Below are positions 42,996 to 51,427 of a stretch of DNA of 64,000 nucleotides, one piece after another; position 1 is the stretch's first letter; each line of letters begins with the position of its first letter. Made by a program: the position numbers and the translations under genes. Below the pieces are notes generated by a model that was given only the letters and a program-made list of their open reading frames with translations, was not told where the DNA came from and ran no database searches. The stretch is from Serinicoccus kebangsaanensis (GTDB lineage: Bacteria > Actinomycetota > Actinomycetes > Actinomycetales > Dermatophilaceae), in NCBI RefSeq assembly GCF_008919445.1, contig NZ_VSLG01000006.1:62001-126000 (forward strand), written 5' to 3'.

Positions 42996-45072
42996 CCTCG
43001 GAGCGCTCCGTCGCCAGGTGCGTCGCACGGAGCATGGCGCGGGCCTTGGCGCGGGTCTCGGCATACTCCTCGGCGGGGTCCGACAACGCGGTCACCGCTC
43101 CCCCGACGCCGAAGGCGAGCTCCCCGGACGGGCTCAGCGTGAGCGTGCGGATGACGATCGAGGTGTCCATCGAGCCGTCCAGCCCGATCCACCCCACGGC
43201 GCCCGAGTAGACGCCGCGCGCCTCGCCCTCCAGCCGATCCAGGATCTCCATCGTGCGCACCTTCGGCGCACCGGTCATGGAGCCGCCGGGGAAGCAGGAC
43301 CGGAGCACGTCGGTCGCGCCCATGCCGGGGGCGAGCTCACCACGGACGGTGGAGACCAGCTGGTGCACGGTCGCGTAGCTCTCGACGGCGAAGAGCTCGG
43401 GCACGTGCACGCTGCCGGACCGGCAGACGCGGTGCAGGTCGTTGCGGAGCAGGTCCACGATCATGAGGTTCTCGGCACGGTCCTTCACCGAGCCCGCCAG
43501 CTCGGACGCCAGCCTGGCGTCCTCCTCCGGCGTGCTGCCGCGCGGCCTGGTGCCCTTGATCGGGCGCGCCTCGACGCACCTGTCGGTGACCGACACGAAG
43601 CGCTCGGGCGAGCCGCTAAGGACGCTCCCGCCCGGCGTGCGCAGCCATGCACCGCGGGGGACGGGAGAGACCTCCCGCAGCGCCCGGTAGAGGTGGGCCT
43701 CGTCCACGTCCTCGACCCGCGCCCGGTATGCCGTCGTGAGGCACACCTCGTAGGACTCGCCCCGGGCGATCTGCGCCTGGGCCCGGCGCACCTTGTCCAG
43801 GTAGGCCAGCTCACCGTCCCGGGCCAGCCACTGCACCGACCCCTGGTCCGCGCCGGCGGCCCCGGGCTCCGGGTCGTGCCTCGCCCGCGGGGCGCGCCGC
43901 ACCGCGTCGGCCACGTGGCCGGCCCAGCGCCGCTGCTCGGCGGCGACCGCCTCGTCCTCGAGCCAGATCGCCCACACCCGCCCGGTCGTGTGGTCCAGCA
44001 CCACCCCCCGGTCGGCGAAGGTGAGCCACGCGTCCGGCCACGGGGAGCGGTGGGCGGCGGCGCCACCCGTCTCCGCCTTGAGCTCGTAGCCCCAGTAGCC
44101 GACGAACCCGGGCCGCCAGGGCAGGTGCTCCGGGACGGTGTCCCCGCCCTCGAGCAGGTGCCACCGGTCCAGCTCGGCGTCCAGCCGATCGAGCAGGTGC
44201 TCCCCGCCGACCCGGTGCGTCAGCTCGGCGGCGAGCGGCCCGCGCGAGTCGACGACGAGCGACCAGCCCGTGCCCTCCGAGGAGTCCAGCCACACCGATG
44301 TCGCCGCGTCCCCCACCAGCGCGTCCCGCAGCGCAGGCGCGTCGGGCCCGGGACCGGCCGGGTCGATCCGGCGCGCCCGCAGCGTGACCGCCCGGCCGCC
44401 GGGCCGGTGCGCCTGAGGGCGCATGGCGTCACCGACCGCCACCGCGGCAGAGTGGGCGGCGCCCGTGCCGTGCGCGCCGTCGTGCAGGTCGACACCCGCG
44501 AGCGCGAGGAAGTTGGCCACGATCCGGTCCCCGTGCTGGGACAGCACCGACTCCGGGTGGAACTGCACTCCCCAGAAGGCGGCGTCCGGGTCGGCCAGCG
44601 CCATCACCGCGCCGTCGTCGGCCGCCCGGGCGCTCACCCGGAGCCGGGAGCGCAGCGGCTCCCGCACCTCGAGGGAGTGGTAGCGCACGACGTGCAGGGG
44701 TGCCGGCACCCCGGCGAAGATCCCCGTGCCGTCGTGCTCGACCGGGCTCACGATGCCGTGCCGGGTCACCGCCATCTCCTCGACGTCCTCGCCGGCGACG
44801 TGCGCCAGTCCCTGGTGGCCCAGGCATACCCCCAGCACGGGGACGGTGCGCTGTCGCAGCGCGGCGGCCGACAGACCCAGGTCCGCCGGGACCTGCGGTC
44901 GCCCGGGACCCGGACCGATGACGACGGCGGCGAACCGGAGCAGCTGCTCCGGGTCCGCCTCGTGGTCGTGCCGCCACAGCACCGGCGGCCGTCCCAGGAC
45001 GCGGTGCACCAGGTCGGCGAGGTTGTAGGTGAAGCTGTCGAGGTGGTCGATCAGCAGGACCTCGGACGGCAC
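42925..45072 (-). CDS. pabAB: Fused aminodeoxychorismate synthase PabA-PabB
   Basis: Makes 4-amino-4-deoxychorismate from chorismate and glutamine for folate. The 715-residue fusion has the glutamine amidotransferase first (LLIDHLDSFTYNLADLV, GPGPGRP, nucleophile GVCLGHQGLAHV, GVQFHPESV), then the chorismate domain (GYWGYELKAE, CLTTAYRARV, GSPERFVS, PIKGTRPRGSTPEEDARL, MIVDLLRNDL, SVTGAPK-like GSMTGAPKVRTMEI, SGAVGWIGLDGS). The PIKGT motif favours PabB over TrpE. I start at GTG 45072, where homology begins (VPSEVLLIDHLDS). It is four bases downstream of the pirin gene stop, so the two are likely co-transcribed. Confidence 0.9.
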   Translation of the reverse strand: MPSEVLLIDHLDSFTYNLADLVHRVLGRPPVLWRHDHEADPEQLLRFAAVVIGPGPGRPQVPADLGLSAAALRQRTVPVLGVCLGHQGLAHVAGEDVEEMAVTRHGIVSPVEHDGTGIFAGVPAPLHVVRYHSLEVREPLRSRLRVSARAADDGAVMALADPDAAFWGVQFHPESVLSQHGDRIVANFLALAGVDLHDGAHGTGAAHSAAVAVGDAMRPQAHRPGGRAVTLRARRIDPAGPGPDAPALRDALVGDAATSVWLDSSEGTGWSLVVDSRGPLAAELTHRVGGEHLLDRLDAELDRWHLLEGGDTVPEHLPWRPGFVGYWGYELKAETGGAAAHRSPWPDAWLTFADRGVVLDHTTGRVWAIWLEDEAVAAEQRRWAGHVADAVRRAPRARHDPEPGAAGADQGSVQWLARDGELAYLDKVRRAQAQIARGESYEVCLTTAYRARVEDVDEAHLYRALREVSPVPRGAWLRTPGGSVLSGSPERFVSVTDRCVEARPIKGTRPRGSTPEEDARLASELAGSVKDRAENLMIVDLLRNDLHRVCRSGSVHVPELFAVESYATVHQLVSTVRGELAPGMGATDVLRSCFPGGSMTGAPKVRTMEILDRLEGEARGVYSGAVGWIGLDGSMDTSIVIRTLTLSPSGELAFGVGGAVTALSDPAEEYAETRAKARAMLRATHLATERSEVSRAGPGRRARPARAHDRVLPPG

Positions 45073-45076
45073 GGGC

Positions 45077-46075
45077 TCACCCCCGGGGTCGGAGCCGGAC
45101 CTGCGGCAGCTCGGGCGCGGGGAGCGAACCGCCTCCGGGGTAGTCGACCGCACCGAAGCGGCCGTCCGAGCGGTGCCCCATCTCCTCCTGCCACTCCTCC
45201 CGGGCCTGCACGACCTCCTCGTGCGAGCGGCCGATGAAGTTCCACCACATGACGATCTGCTCACCGAAGGGCGGCCCGCCCAGCAGCAGCACCCGGGTCC
45301 CGTCGTCGCCGGCCTCCAGCTCCAGGCTCGCCCGGCCGGGCGCGAGGCAGGCCAGCTCGGCCCGGTCGACGGTCCGCCCGGCGACGCCCACCTGGCCCTC
45401 GTCGACGAGCACCCCGTGCTCGTGATCCACGTCGACCTCCACGCTCAGCCGTGCGCCGGGCTCCAGGACGACCTCGGCCCCGAGCAGCGGGGTATACGTC
45501 GTCACCGGGGAGGCGATCCGCTGCTCCCCCACGCCCAGCTCGCCGAGGAAGGTGCTCACCCGACCTCCGGGGACCTCGACCGGCTCGGGGGCGAAGTGCT
45601 CGAAAGCCGGGCCGACCTCGGCGTGGACCGACGGCAGCGCCACCCACAGCTGCGCACCGTGCAGCGGCGCCGGCGACGCCCCGTCGCCCGGCGCCACGGA
45701 GACCTCGGAGTGGCAGACGCCGCGGCCGGCCGTCATGAGGTTGAGCTCGCCGGGGCGCACCAGCGCCTGCACCCCGGTCGAGTCCCGGTGCTCGATCAGA
45801 CCGCTGAACAGCCACGACACGGTCTGCAGCGCGGTGTGCGGATGCGGGGGCACGACCATCCCGCCCGTCTCGGCGACCTCGTCCGGGCCGTAGTGGTCGA
45901 CGAAGCACCAGGCGCCGACCATCGTGCGCTCCCGGGAGGGGAGGGTGCGACGCACCCGCATCGCCCGCGGGCCGCCGAGCGGGACGTCACGGGGGGTCAG
46001 AACCGTCACGGCGTGCTCGGCCGGGGTCCGACCGCCGCACCTCACCTCGTCCGGGCGGGTCTCGAGCGAGCTCAT
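45077..46075 (-). CDS. Pirin family protein
   Basis: A 332-residue bicupin. The N-terminal cupin carries the iron-binding set: PPHPHTALQTVSWLF, LIEHRDSTG and RGVCHSEVS. The C-terminal cupin begins SPVTTYTPLLGAEVVLEPG and ends LLLGGPPFGEQIVMWWNF, where the usual GxPxxEPxxxxGPFVM motif is partly kept. Bacterial pirins act as quercetinases or bind metabolic enzymes; which applies here is unknown. The ATG at 46075 has GAGACT six bases upstream, so it may be leaderless. pabAB follows after four bases. Confidence 0.85.
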   Translation of the reverse strand: MSSLETRPDEVRCGGRTPAEHAVTVLTPRDVPLGGPRAMRVRRTLPSRERTMVGAWCFVDHYGPDEVAETGGMVVPPHPHTALQTVSWLFSGLIEHRDSTGVQALVRPGELNLMTAGRGVCHSEVSVAPGDGASPAPLHGAQLWVALPSVHAEVGPAFEHFAPEPVEVPGGRVSTFLGELGVGEQRIASPVTTYTPLLGAEVVLEPGARLSVEVDVDHEHGVLVDEGQVGVAGRTVDRAELACLAPGRASLELEAGDDGTRVLLLGGPPFGEQIVMWWNFIGRSHEEVVQAREEWQEEMGHRSDGRFGAVDYPGGGSLPAPELPQVRLRPRG

Positions 46076-46174
46076 CCACCCAGTCTCGCACCGTGATCAA
46101 CGTCTCGTCGTCGTAGGGCCTCACGCCGGGCCGGAACGGAAATCTGCGTCCCGGATCTGCTGTTCACTAGGTAT

Positions 46175-47548
46175 ATGAGCATCACCCAGCCCGTGTCCCG
46201 CCCGACCGCCCCGCACCGCGTCGTCGTCATCGGCTCCGGCTTCGGCGGGCTGTTCGCCACCAAGGCGCTGAACGACCCCGCCGTGCAGGTGCAGCTCGTC
46301 GCACGCACCGGCCACCACCTGTTCCAGCCGCTCCTCTACCAGGTGGCGACCGGCATCCTGTCCGAAGGCGTCATCGCCCCCTCGACGCGCGACGTGCTGG
46401 CCGACCAGCGGAACGTGACGGTGATGCTCGGCGACGTCACAGGCATCGACCTGGCCGAGCGCACGGTCACCGCGGCCACCGCCGGTGAGGACATGGTCTA
46501 CGACTACGACAGCCTCATCCTGGCGGCCGGGGCGAACCAGTCCTGGTTCGGCAGCCCGCACTTCGCGGAGTACGCCCCGGGCATGAAGTCGATCGACGAC
46601 GCGCTCGAGCTGCGCGGCCGGATCTACGGCGCCTTCGAGCTCGCCGAGCTCGCCGCCGCGGCCGGACGCCCCGAGGACGTGCGCCGCCTGCTGACCTTTG
46701 TCGTCGTCGGCGCCGGACCCACCGGCGTCGAGATGGCCGGCCAGCTGGCCGAGCTGAGCAAGCGCACGCTGCGCAAGGAGTTCCGCCACATCGACCCGAC
46801 GCAGGCGCGCATCCTGCTCGTCGACGCCGTGGACCAGGTCCTCACCCCCTTCGGCGAGAGGCTGGGGGCCCGCACCGAGAAGAGCCTCGCCGAGCTCGGG
46901 GTCGAGGTGCGGATGGGGAGCAAGGTCGTCGACGTCGACGAGGGCGGCGTGGTCCTGGAGTCGACGAAGGACGGCAGCCAGGAGCGGATCGAGGCCCAGA
47001 CCAAGGTGTGGGCCGCCGGCGTCCAGGGCAACCCGCTGGGCCGCAAGGTCGCGGAGCAGGCAGGCGCCGAGCTGGACCGGTCCGGCCGGGTCAAGGTCCT
47101 GCCCGACCTCACCCTGCCCGGTCACCCCGAGGTCTTCGTCGTCGGCGACCTGGCGGCCGTCGACGGCGTGCCCGGCGTGGCGCAGGGAGCGATCCAGGGG
47201 GCCCGGCACGTGGCCGACCAGATCCTGCGCCGGCTGCGCGGTGAGGAGACCGGCCAGGAGTTCCGCTACTTCGACAAGGGCTCCATGGCCACCATCTCCC
47301 GCTTCCGCGCCGTCATGAAGCGGGGTCGGATCGAGCTGACCGGCTATCCCGCCTGGGTGGCCTGGCTCGCGGTCCACCTCTTCTACCTCATCGGCTTCAA
47401 GAACCAGCTGGCGACGCTCATGCACTGGGCGGTGAGCTTCGTCGGGCGCGACCACCGCGGCGAGCGCACCGTCACCGAGCAGCAGGTGTATGCCCGGCTC
47501 GCCCTGGAGTACCTCGGCGAGGACTTCCGCCGGCAGCCCCGCCGCTGA
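46175..47548 (+). CDS. ndh: Type II NADH dehydrogenase
   Basis: Non-proton-pumping NADH:quinone oxidoreductase of the respiratory chain. 457 residues. FAD motif VVVIGSGFGGLFATKAL at residues 16-32, LFQPLLYQVATGIL (quinone-facing family motif), NADH-binding FVVVGAGPTGVEMAGQLAEL, second FAD contact PEVFVVGDLAAVDGVPGVAQGAIQGA (given in part), and a C-terminal membrane-anchoring stretch, WVAWLAVHLFYLIGFKNQL. The length fits NDH-2. The ATG follows TTCACT by six bases, a weak leaderless-type box. It converges with the ElaA-like gene, one base apart. Confidence 0.93.
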   Translation: MSITQPVSRPTAPHRVVVIGSGFGGLFATKALNDPAVQVQLVARTGHHLFQPLLYQVATGILSEGVIAPSTRDVLADQRNVTVMLGDVTGIDLAERTVTAATAGEDMVYDYDSLILAAGANQSWFGSPHFAEYAPGMKSIDDALELRGRIYGAFELAELAAAAGRPEDVRRLLTFVVVGAGPTGVEMAGQLAELSKRTLRKEFRHIDPTQARILLVDAVDQVLTPFGERLGARTEKSLAELGVEVRMGSKVVDVDEGGVVLESTKDGSQERIEAQTKVWAAGVQGNPLGRKVAEQAGAELDRSGRVKVLPDLTLPGHPEVFVVGDLAAVDGVPGVAQGAIQGARHVADQILRRLRGEETGQEFRYFDKGSMATISRFRAVMKRGRIELTGYPAWVAWLAVHLFYLIGFKNQLATLMHWAVSFVGRDHRGERTVTEQQVYARLALEYLGEDFRRQPRR

Positions 47549-47549
47549 G

Positions 47550-47981
47550 TCAGTCCCGCACCATCGGCAGGTGCGGGATGCCGTCCTCCAGGTAGTCCGG
47601 ACCGCTGCGCCGGAAGCCGAGGCGGGCATACCACTGCTCCAGGTGCGCCTGCGCGCCGATGTGCACCGGCCCGGGACCCAGCCTGCTCAGCCCCTCCCGC
47701 ACCAGCGCGGCGGCATACCCCGCGCCGCGGTGGTCGCGGTGGGTGGCGACCCGGCCGAGGTGGCGGGTCCCGTCGTGGTCCACCAGGATCCGCACCGTGG
47801 CGGCGACCTCGCCGTCGACCTCGGTCCACAGGTGCACGGTGCCGGTCTCGGTGTCGCGCCCGTCGATCTCGGGGTAGGCGCACTGCTGCTCGACGACGAA
47901 GACGTCCACCCGCAGCCGCAGCAGGTCGTGCAGGACGCGAGGGGACAGGTCGTCGAGGCGGGCAGCGTGGATGGTCACCAT
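47550..47981 (-). CDS. ElaA-like GNAT acetyltransferase
   Basis: A 143-residue GNAT protein of the ElaA type. It has LHDLLRLRVDVFVVEQQCAY and YPEIDGRDTE, the typical ElaA start, the acetyl-CoA loop RVATHRDHRGAGYAAALV, and the C-terminal LEQWYARLGFRRSGPDYLEDGIPH. The substrate is unknown. The ATG at 47981 has TACCCT exactly six bases upstream, within a GGCATACC motif, so it is probably leaderless. It is divergent from the PHP protein gene by 34 bases. Confidence 0.85.
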   Translation of the reverse strand: MVTIHAARLDDLSPRVLHDLLRLRVDVFVVEQQCAYPEIDGRDTETGTVHLWTEVDGEVAATVRILVDHDGTRHLGRVATHRDHRGAGYAAALVREGLSRLGPGPVHIGAQAHLEQWYARLGFRRSGPDYLEDGIPHLPMVRD

Positions 47982-48015
47982 GAGGGCAGGGTATGCCGCG
48001 CCGTAGAGTCGCCCT

Positions 48016-49092
48016 GTGAGCCCCGAGCCAGTGATGGAACCGGTCGACGCCCTGCGCCGGATCGCGTTCCTGCTGGAGCGCTCGCGCGAGGAGACCCGCC
48101 GGGTCGAGGCCTACCGCAGGGCGGCCGCCGTGATCCTGCCGCTGGGCGAGCAGGAGGTGCGTCGGCGCGTCTCGGCCGGGACGCTGCAGGACCTGCCCGG
48201 CATCGGCCCGTCCACCTCGGCGGTGATCGAGGCGGTCGTGGCCGGCCGGATCCCCGACAAGCTGGCCGACCTGGAGGCCGCGGCCGACGAGCCGCTCGCC
48301 GACGGCGGGCAGGAGCTGCGGGCCGCGCTGCGCGGTGATCTGCACAGCCACTCCGACTGGTCCGACGGCGGCAGCCCGATCGAGGAGATGGTGGCCAGCG
48401 CGATCGAGCTGGGTCACGACTACCTGGCTCTCACCGACCACTCGCCGCGGCTCACGGTGGCGAACGGTCTGACCGCCGCTCGGCTGCGACGACAGCTGGC
48501 GGTGGTCGACGCGGTCAACGCGCACACCGCCGCGGCGGACCCGCCCTTCACGCTGCTGAAGGCGATCGAGGTGGACATCCTCGACGACGGAGGGCTGGAC
48601 CAGGAGGAGGAGCTGCTGGACCAGCTGGACGTCCGGGTGGCCTCGGTCCACTCCAAGCTCACGATGGAGCGCTCGGCGATGACCCGACGGATGATCGCCG
48701 CGGTGCGCAACCCGCGCACGACGATCCTCGGGCACTGCACCGGGCGCCGGGTGATGCCCCGCCGGGGCGACAAGGGCGGTCGCAGCGGTTCCCGGATGCG
48801 TCCTCCCAGCGAGTTCGACGCGGCTGCCGTCTTCGCCACCTGCGCCGAGACGGGGACCGCCGTCGAGATCAACTCCCGCCCGGAGCGGCAGGACCCGCCC
48901 GGTGCGCTGCTGCGGATGGCCATCGAGGCCGGCTGCGTCTTCGCGGTCTCCACCGACGCCCACGCGCCGGGTCAGCTGGACTTCCTGGACTACGGGTGCG
49001 AGCGGGCGGTTCGCCACGGTGTGCCGGCCGATCGGGTGGTCAACACCTGGCCGCTGGAGCGCCTGCTCGACTGGGCGTCGCCGTCCGGCTGA
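48016..49092 (+). CDS. PHP-domain phosphoesterase with helix-hairpin-helix N-terminus (PolX-like)
   Basis: A 358-residue protein. The N-terminal 100 residues resemble the helix-hairpin-helix region of family X DNA polymerases (VEAYRRAAAVILPLGEQEVRR, LQDLPGIGPSTSAVIEAVV). The rest is a PHP domain with metal-binding motifs DLHSHSDWSDGG, LALTDHSPRL, KAIEVDIL, VASVHSKL, ILGHCTGR, EINSRPERQDPP and STDAHAPGQLDF. The polymerase palm is missing, so it is a nuclease or phosphatase, not a polymerase. GTG start with TAGAGT six bases upstream. The three tRNAs follow it. Confidence 0.85.
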   Translation: MSPEPVMEPVDALRRIAFLLERSREETRRVEAYRRAAAVILPLGEQEVRRRVSAGTLQDLPGIGPSTSAVIEAVVAGRIPDKLADLEAAADEPLADGGQELRAALRGDLHSHSDWSDGGSPIEEMVASAIELGHDYLALTDHSPRLTVANGLTAARLRRQLAVVDAVNAHTAAADPPFTLLKAIEVDILDDGGLDQEEELLDQLDVRVASVHSKLTMERSAMTRRMIAAVRNPRTTILGHCTGRRVMPRRGDKGGRSGSRMRPPSEFDAAAVFATCAETGTAVEINSRPERQDPPGALLRMAIEAGCVFAVSTDAHAPGQLDFLDYGCERAVRHGVPADRVVNTWPLERLLDWASPSG

Positions 49093-49119
49093 GGCCCCCG
49101 CGCAGGGGGAGGCACCGTT

Positions 49120-49149
49120 TTGGTCCCGGCGGCAGCGATCACGTATGCT
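49120..49149 (+). promoter_or_regulatory. Probable promoter of the tRNA-Glu/Asp/Phe cluster
   Basis: TTGGTC at 49120-49125 and TATGCT at 49144-49149 are separated by 18 bases and lie 22 bases before tRNA-Glu. A small GC hairpin (CCCCC GCGCA GGGGG, 49095-49109) just upstream may end the PHP-gene transcript. Confidence 0.5.
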
Positions 49150-49171
49150 CATCTGCGTCCTCAACGGATAG

Positions 49172-49244
49172 GTCCCCATCGTCTAGTGGCCTAGGACCCC
49201 GCCCTTTCACGGCGGTAACACGGGTTCGAATCCCGTTGGGGATG
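49172..49244 (+). tRNA. tRNA-Glu (anticodon UUC)
   Basis: A 73-base cloverleaf. GTCCCCA (49172-49178) pairs with TGGGGAT before discriminator G49244. The anticodon stem-loop is CCGCC CTTTCAC GGCGG with TTC as anticodon. The T-arm holds GTTCGAATC. CCA is not encoded. First of three tRNAs in a row, after the TTGGTC/TATGCT promoter. Confidence 0.95.
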
Positions 49245-49266
49245 CACAAGGTCTCGATACCTTCGA

Positions 49267-49340
49267 GGCCCCGTGGCGCAGTTGGTTAGCGCGCCGCCCT
49301 GTCACGGCGGAGGTCGCGGGTTCGAGTCCCGTCGGGGTCG
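49267..49340 (+). tRNA. tRNA-Asp (anticodon GUC)
   Basis: A 74-base cloverleaf. GGCCCCG (49267-49273) pairs with CGGGGTC before G49340. The anticodon stem-loop is GCCGC CCTGTCAC GGCGG (loop CTGTCAC, anticodon GTC). The T-loop is GTTCGAGTC. It lies 22 bases after tRNA-Glu. Confidence 0.95.
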
Positions 49341-49403
49341 CAGAGTAGTGCGGCGTGGTCACCGGAGCACTCCGGGGCCACGCCCGATCACTACTCGCGT
49401 CAT

Positions 49404-49477
49404 GGCCAGGTAGCTCAGTTGGTACGAGCGTTCGACTGAAAATCGAAAGGTCGGCGGTTCGACCCCGCCCCTGGCCA
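49404..49477 (+). tRNA. tRNA-Phe (anticodon GAA)
   Basis: A 74-base cloverleaf. GGCCAGG (49404-49410) pairs with CCTGGCC before A49477. The anticodon loop CTGAAAA carries GAA between stems TTCGA and TCGAA. The T-loop is GTTCGACCC. It is the last of the three tRNAs and is followed by a terminator hairpin eight bases later. Confidence 0.95.
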
Positions 49478-49484
49478 CAGCGAC

Positions 49485-49520
49485 AAGCCGCGGGTCCGCC
49501 CCCTGAGACACCCGCGGCTT
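49485..49520 (+). terminator. Terminator of the tRNA cluster
   Basis: AAGCCGCGGGT (49485-49495) pairs perfectly with ACCCGCGGCTT (49510-49520) over a 14-base loop. The following TCGCGTG is poor in T, as in many high-GC terminators. Confidence 0.75.
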
Positions 49521-49607
49521 TCGCGTGTCCGGCCCGGGCGAGCCTGCACAGGTGGGGCACAGGCCCGGCAGGATGTCGGCACAGCGGGGCACCGTGAACT
49601 GCCGGAC

Positions 49608-50945
49608 ATGAGACGACGACGCCCCCACCGGCTGACCACCCTGACCCTCACCGCCGCCCTCGCGCTGTCCGGGTGCACCGCACCCGCCGCCACGACGCAG
49701 TCGTCCGCCGACACGTCCGTGGTCGGCTCCGCGGTGGCCGCGTCCCCCGCGCTCTTCGACTCCGGCGAGGTCCACACCATCGAGGTCGAGGTGGACGACG
49801 ATGCGCTGACCCAGATGATCCAGACCTACCTCGACACCGGTGACAAGGAGTGGATCCGCGCCACCGTCATCATCGACGGGCAGACCTTCGAGGACGTCGG
49901 GATCAAGCTCAAGGGCAACTCCTCCCTCCGGGGCATCTCGGTCGACACGCCGCCCGCGGAGCTTCCCCTCCGGATCCGGCTGGACAAGTTCGTCGACGGG
50001 CAGACGCTGGCCGGCTACAGCGACGTCACGGTCCGGTCCAACACCACCGACACGGCGATGAACGAGGCGGTCTCGCTCGACCTGCTCTCTGCCGCGGGAC
50101 TGGCCTCGACCGAGGCGGTCGCCACCCGGTTCTCGGTCAACGGCAGCGCCGAGGAGCTGCGGCTGACCGTGCAGAACCTCGACGATGCCTGGCTCGAGGG
50201 CGCCTTCCCCGACGCCGGCGAGGGCAGCATCCTCTACAAGTCCGAGGCGGAGGGTGATTGGTCCTGGAGGGGCGAGGACGGTGACTACTCGACGGCCTTC
50301 GACATCGAGGCCGGCGACGAGGGCGCGGGCTACGCGCCGCTGATCGAGCTGCTGGACCTGCTCAACAACGGGACTGAGGAGGAGATCGCCGAGCACCTGC
50401 CTGATCTCCTCGACCTGGAGTCCTTCGCGACCTACCTGGCCGTGCAGGAGATCATCCAGAACACCGACGACATCGACGGCCCCGGCAACAACTCCTACCT
50501 CTTCTGGGACTCGGCGACCGAGCAGTTCACCGTGGTCGCCTGGGACCACAACCTGTCCTTCGGCGCGATGATGGGCGGCGGTGGTGCGGGCGGGCAAGGC
50601 CGCCAGGGCCAGATGCCGGCCGACGGCGAGATGCCGACCTTCGAGGAAGGCCAGCTGCCCGAGCGTCCCGAGGGCATGGAACCGCCGACTGGCGGCGGGC
50701 AGATGGGTCCCGGCGGCGGCATGACCCGCGAGAATGCCCTGGTCACCGCGTTCACGGCCAACGCGCAGTGGCAGGCGATGTATGACGAGGAGCTGAGCCG
50801 GCTGCAGGAGGAGCTCGTCGACGGTGGTGCCCTCGAGGACTCGCTCGACGCCTGGGTCGCCACCCTCACGCGCGACGCGGACGACCTCGTGGGGACCGGG
50901 CAGGTGGAGGCCGACGCCGACGCGATCCGGACCTCGGCGTCCTGA
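49608..50945 (+). CDS. CotH-kinase family lipoprotein
   Basis: A 445-residue exported protein. The signal peptide ends in a lipobox (ALALSGCTAP), so Cys23 is the likely lipid anchor. The body fits the CotH protein-kinase fold: IKLKGNSSLRG (ATP-binding Lys region), VTVRSNTTDTAMNEAVSLDLL, LRLTVQNLDDAWL, GNNSYLFWDS and VVAWDHNLSFGAMMG with the metal-binding Asp. A Gly/Met/Gln/Pro-rich segment near residues 325-370 forms a disordered insert. CotH phosphorylates spore-coat proteins in Bacillus; the target in a non-sporing actinobacterium is unknown. Its TGA at 50945 precedes the DUF4442 remnant. Confidence 0.83.
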   Translation: MRRRRPHRLTTLTLTAALALSGCTAPAATTQSSADTSVVGSAVAASPALFDSGEVHTIEVEVDDDALTQMIQTYLDTGDKEWIRATVIIDGQTFEDVGIKLKGNSSLRGISVDTPPAELPLRIRLDKFVDGQTLAGYSDVTVRSNTTDTAMNEAVSLDLLSAAGLASTEAVATRFSVNGSAEELRLTVQNLDDAWLEGAFPDAGEGSILYKSEAEGDWSWRGEDGDYSTAFDIEAGDEGAGYAPLIELLDLLNNGTEEEIAEHLPDLLDLESFATYLAVQEIIQNTDDIDGPGNNSYLFWDSATEQFTVVAWDHNLSFGAMMGGGGAGGQGRQGQMPADGEMPTFEEGQLPERPEGMEPPTGGGQMGPGGGMTRENALVTAFTANAQWQAMYDEELSRLQEELVDGGALEDSLDAWVATLTRDADDLVGTGQVEADADAIRTSAS

Positions 50946-50978
50946 GACGGCCGGTCGGGTGCGGCATACAGTGGCCCG

Positions 50979-51427
50979 GTGAGCGCTCCCACCCGACCCG
51001 CCCCACCCGTCCAGCGCATCGGTCGGCTCAAGGCCCTGGCCACCTCCGCCCGGGCGCTGCGGCACGGCATGAACGCCTGGCCGCCGTTCCTCTTCTCCGG
51101 CATCCGGATCCAGGAGATGACCCCCGACTTCCGGCGGGTGCGGGTCCGGCTGGCGCACACCCCGCTGACCAGCAACTACGTCGGCACCCTCTTCGGTGGG
51201 TCGCTGATGGCGATGACCGACCCCTTCTGGATGATCATGGTCATGCGCAACCTGGGGCCCGACTACGTGGTGTGGGACAAGGCGGCGCAGATCGAGTTCG
51301 TCTCGCCGGGACGCAGCGCTGGTGGTTCGAGACCGACGTGGTCACCGACGACGGCACGGTGATCGCGCGGGTCCGCAAGCAGCTCTACGTCCGCCGTCGG
51401 CCAGGCCCCGGCGCCGCCCGGACCTAG
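50979..51427 (+). pseudogene. Disrupted DUF4442 (thioesterase-like) gene
   Basis: The N-terminal 110 codons encode a good DUF4442 hotdog protein ([57 protein letters not shown]). After about 51314 the frame turns to noise and stops at 51362. The expected C-terminal strand instead continues in another frame from about 51317 to the TAG at 51425: [19 protein letters not shown] and RKQLYVRRR. Roughly 25 codons usual for the family between these parts are absent. So a deletion not divisible by three has removed the middle. GTG start with TACAGT six bases upstream. A sequencing or assembly error is possible. Confidence 0.75.
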
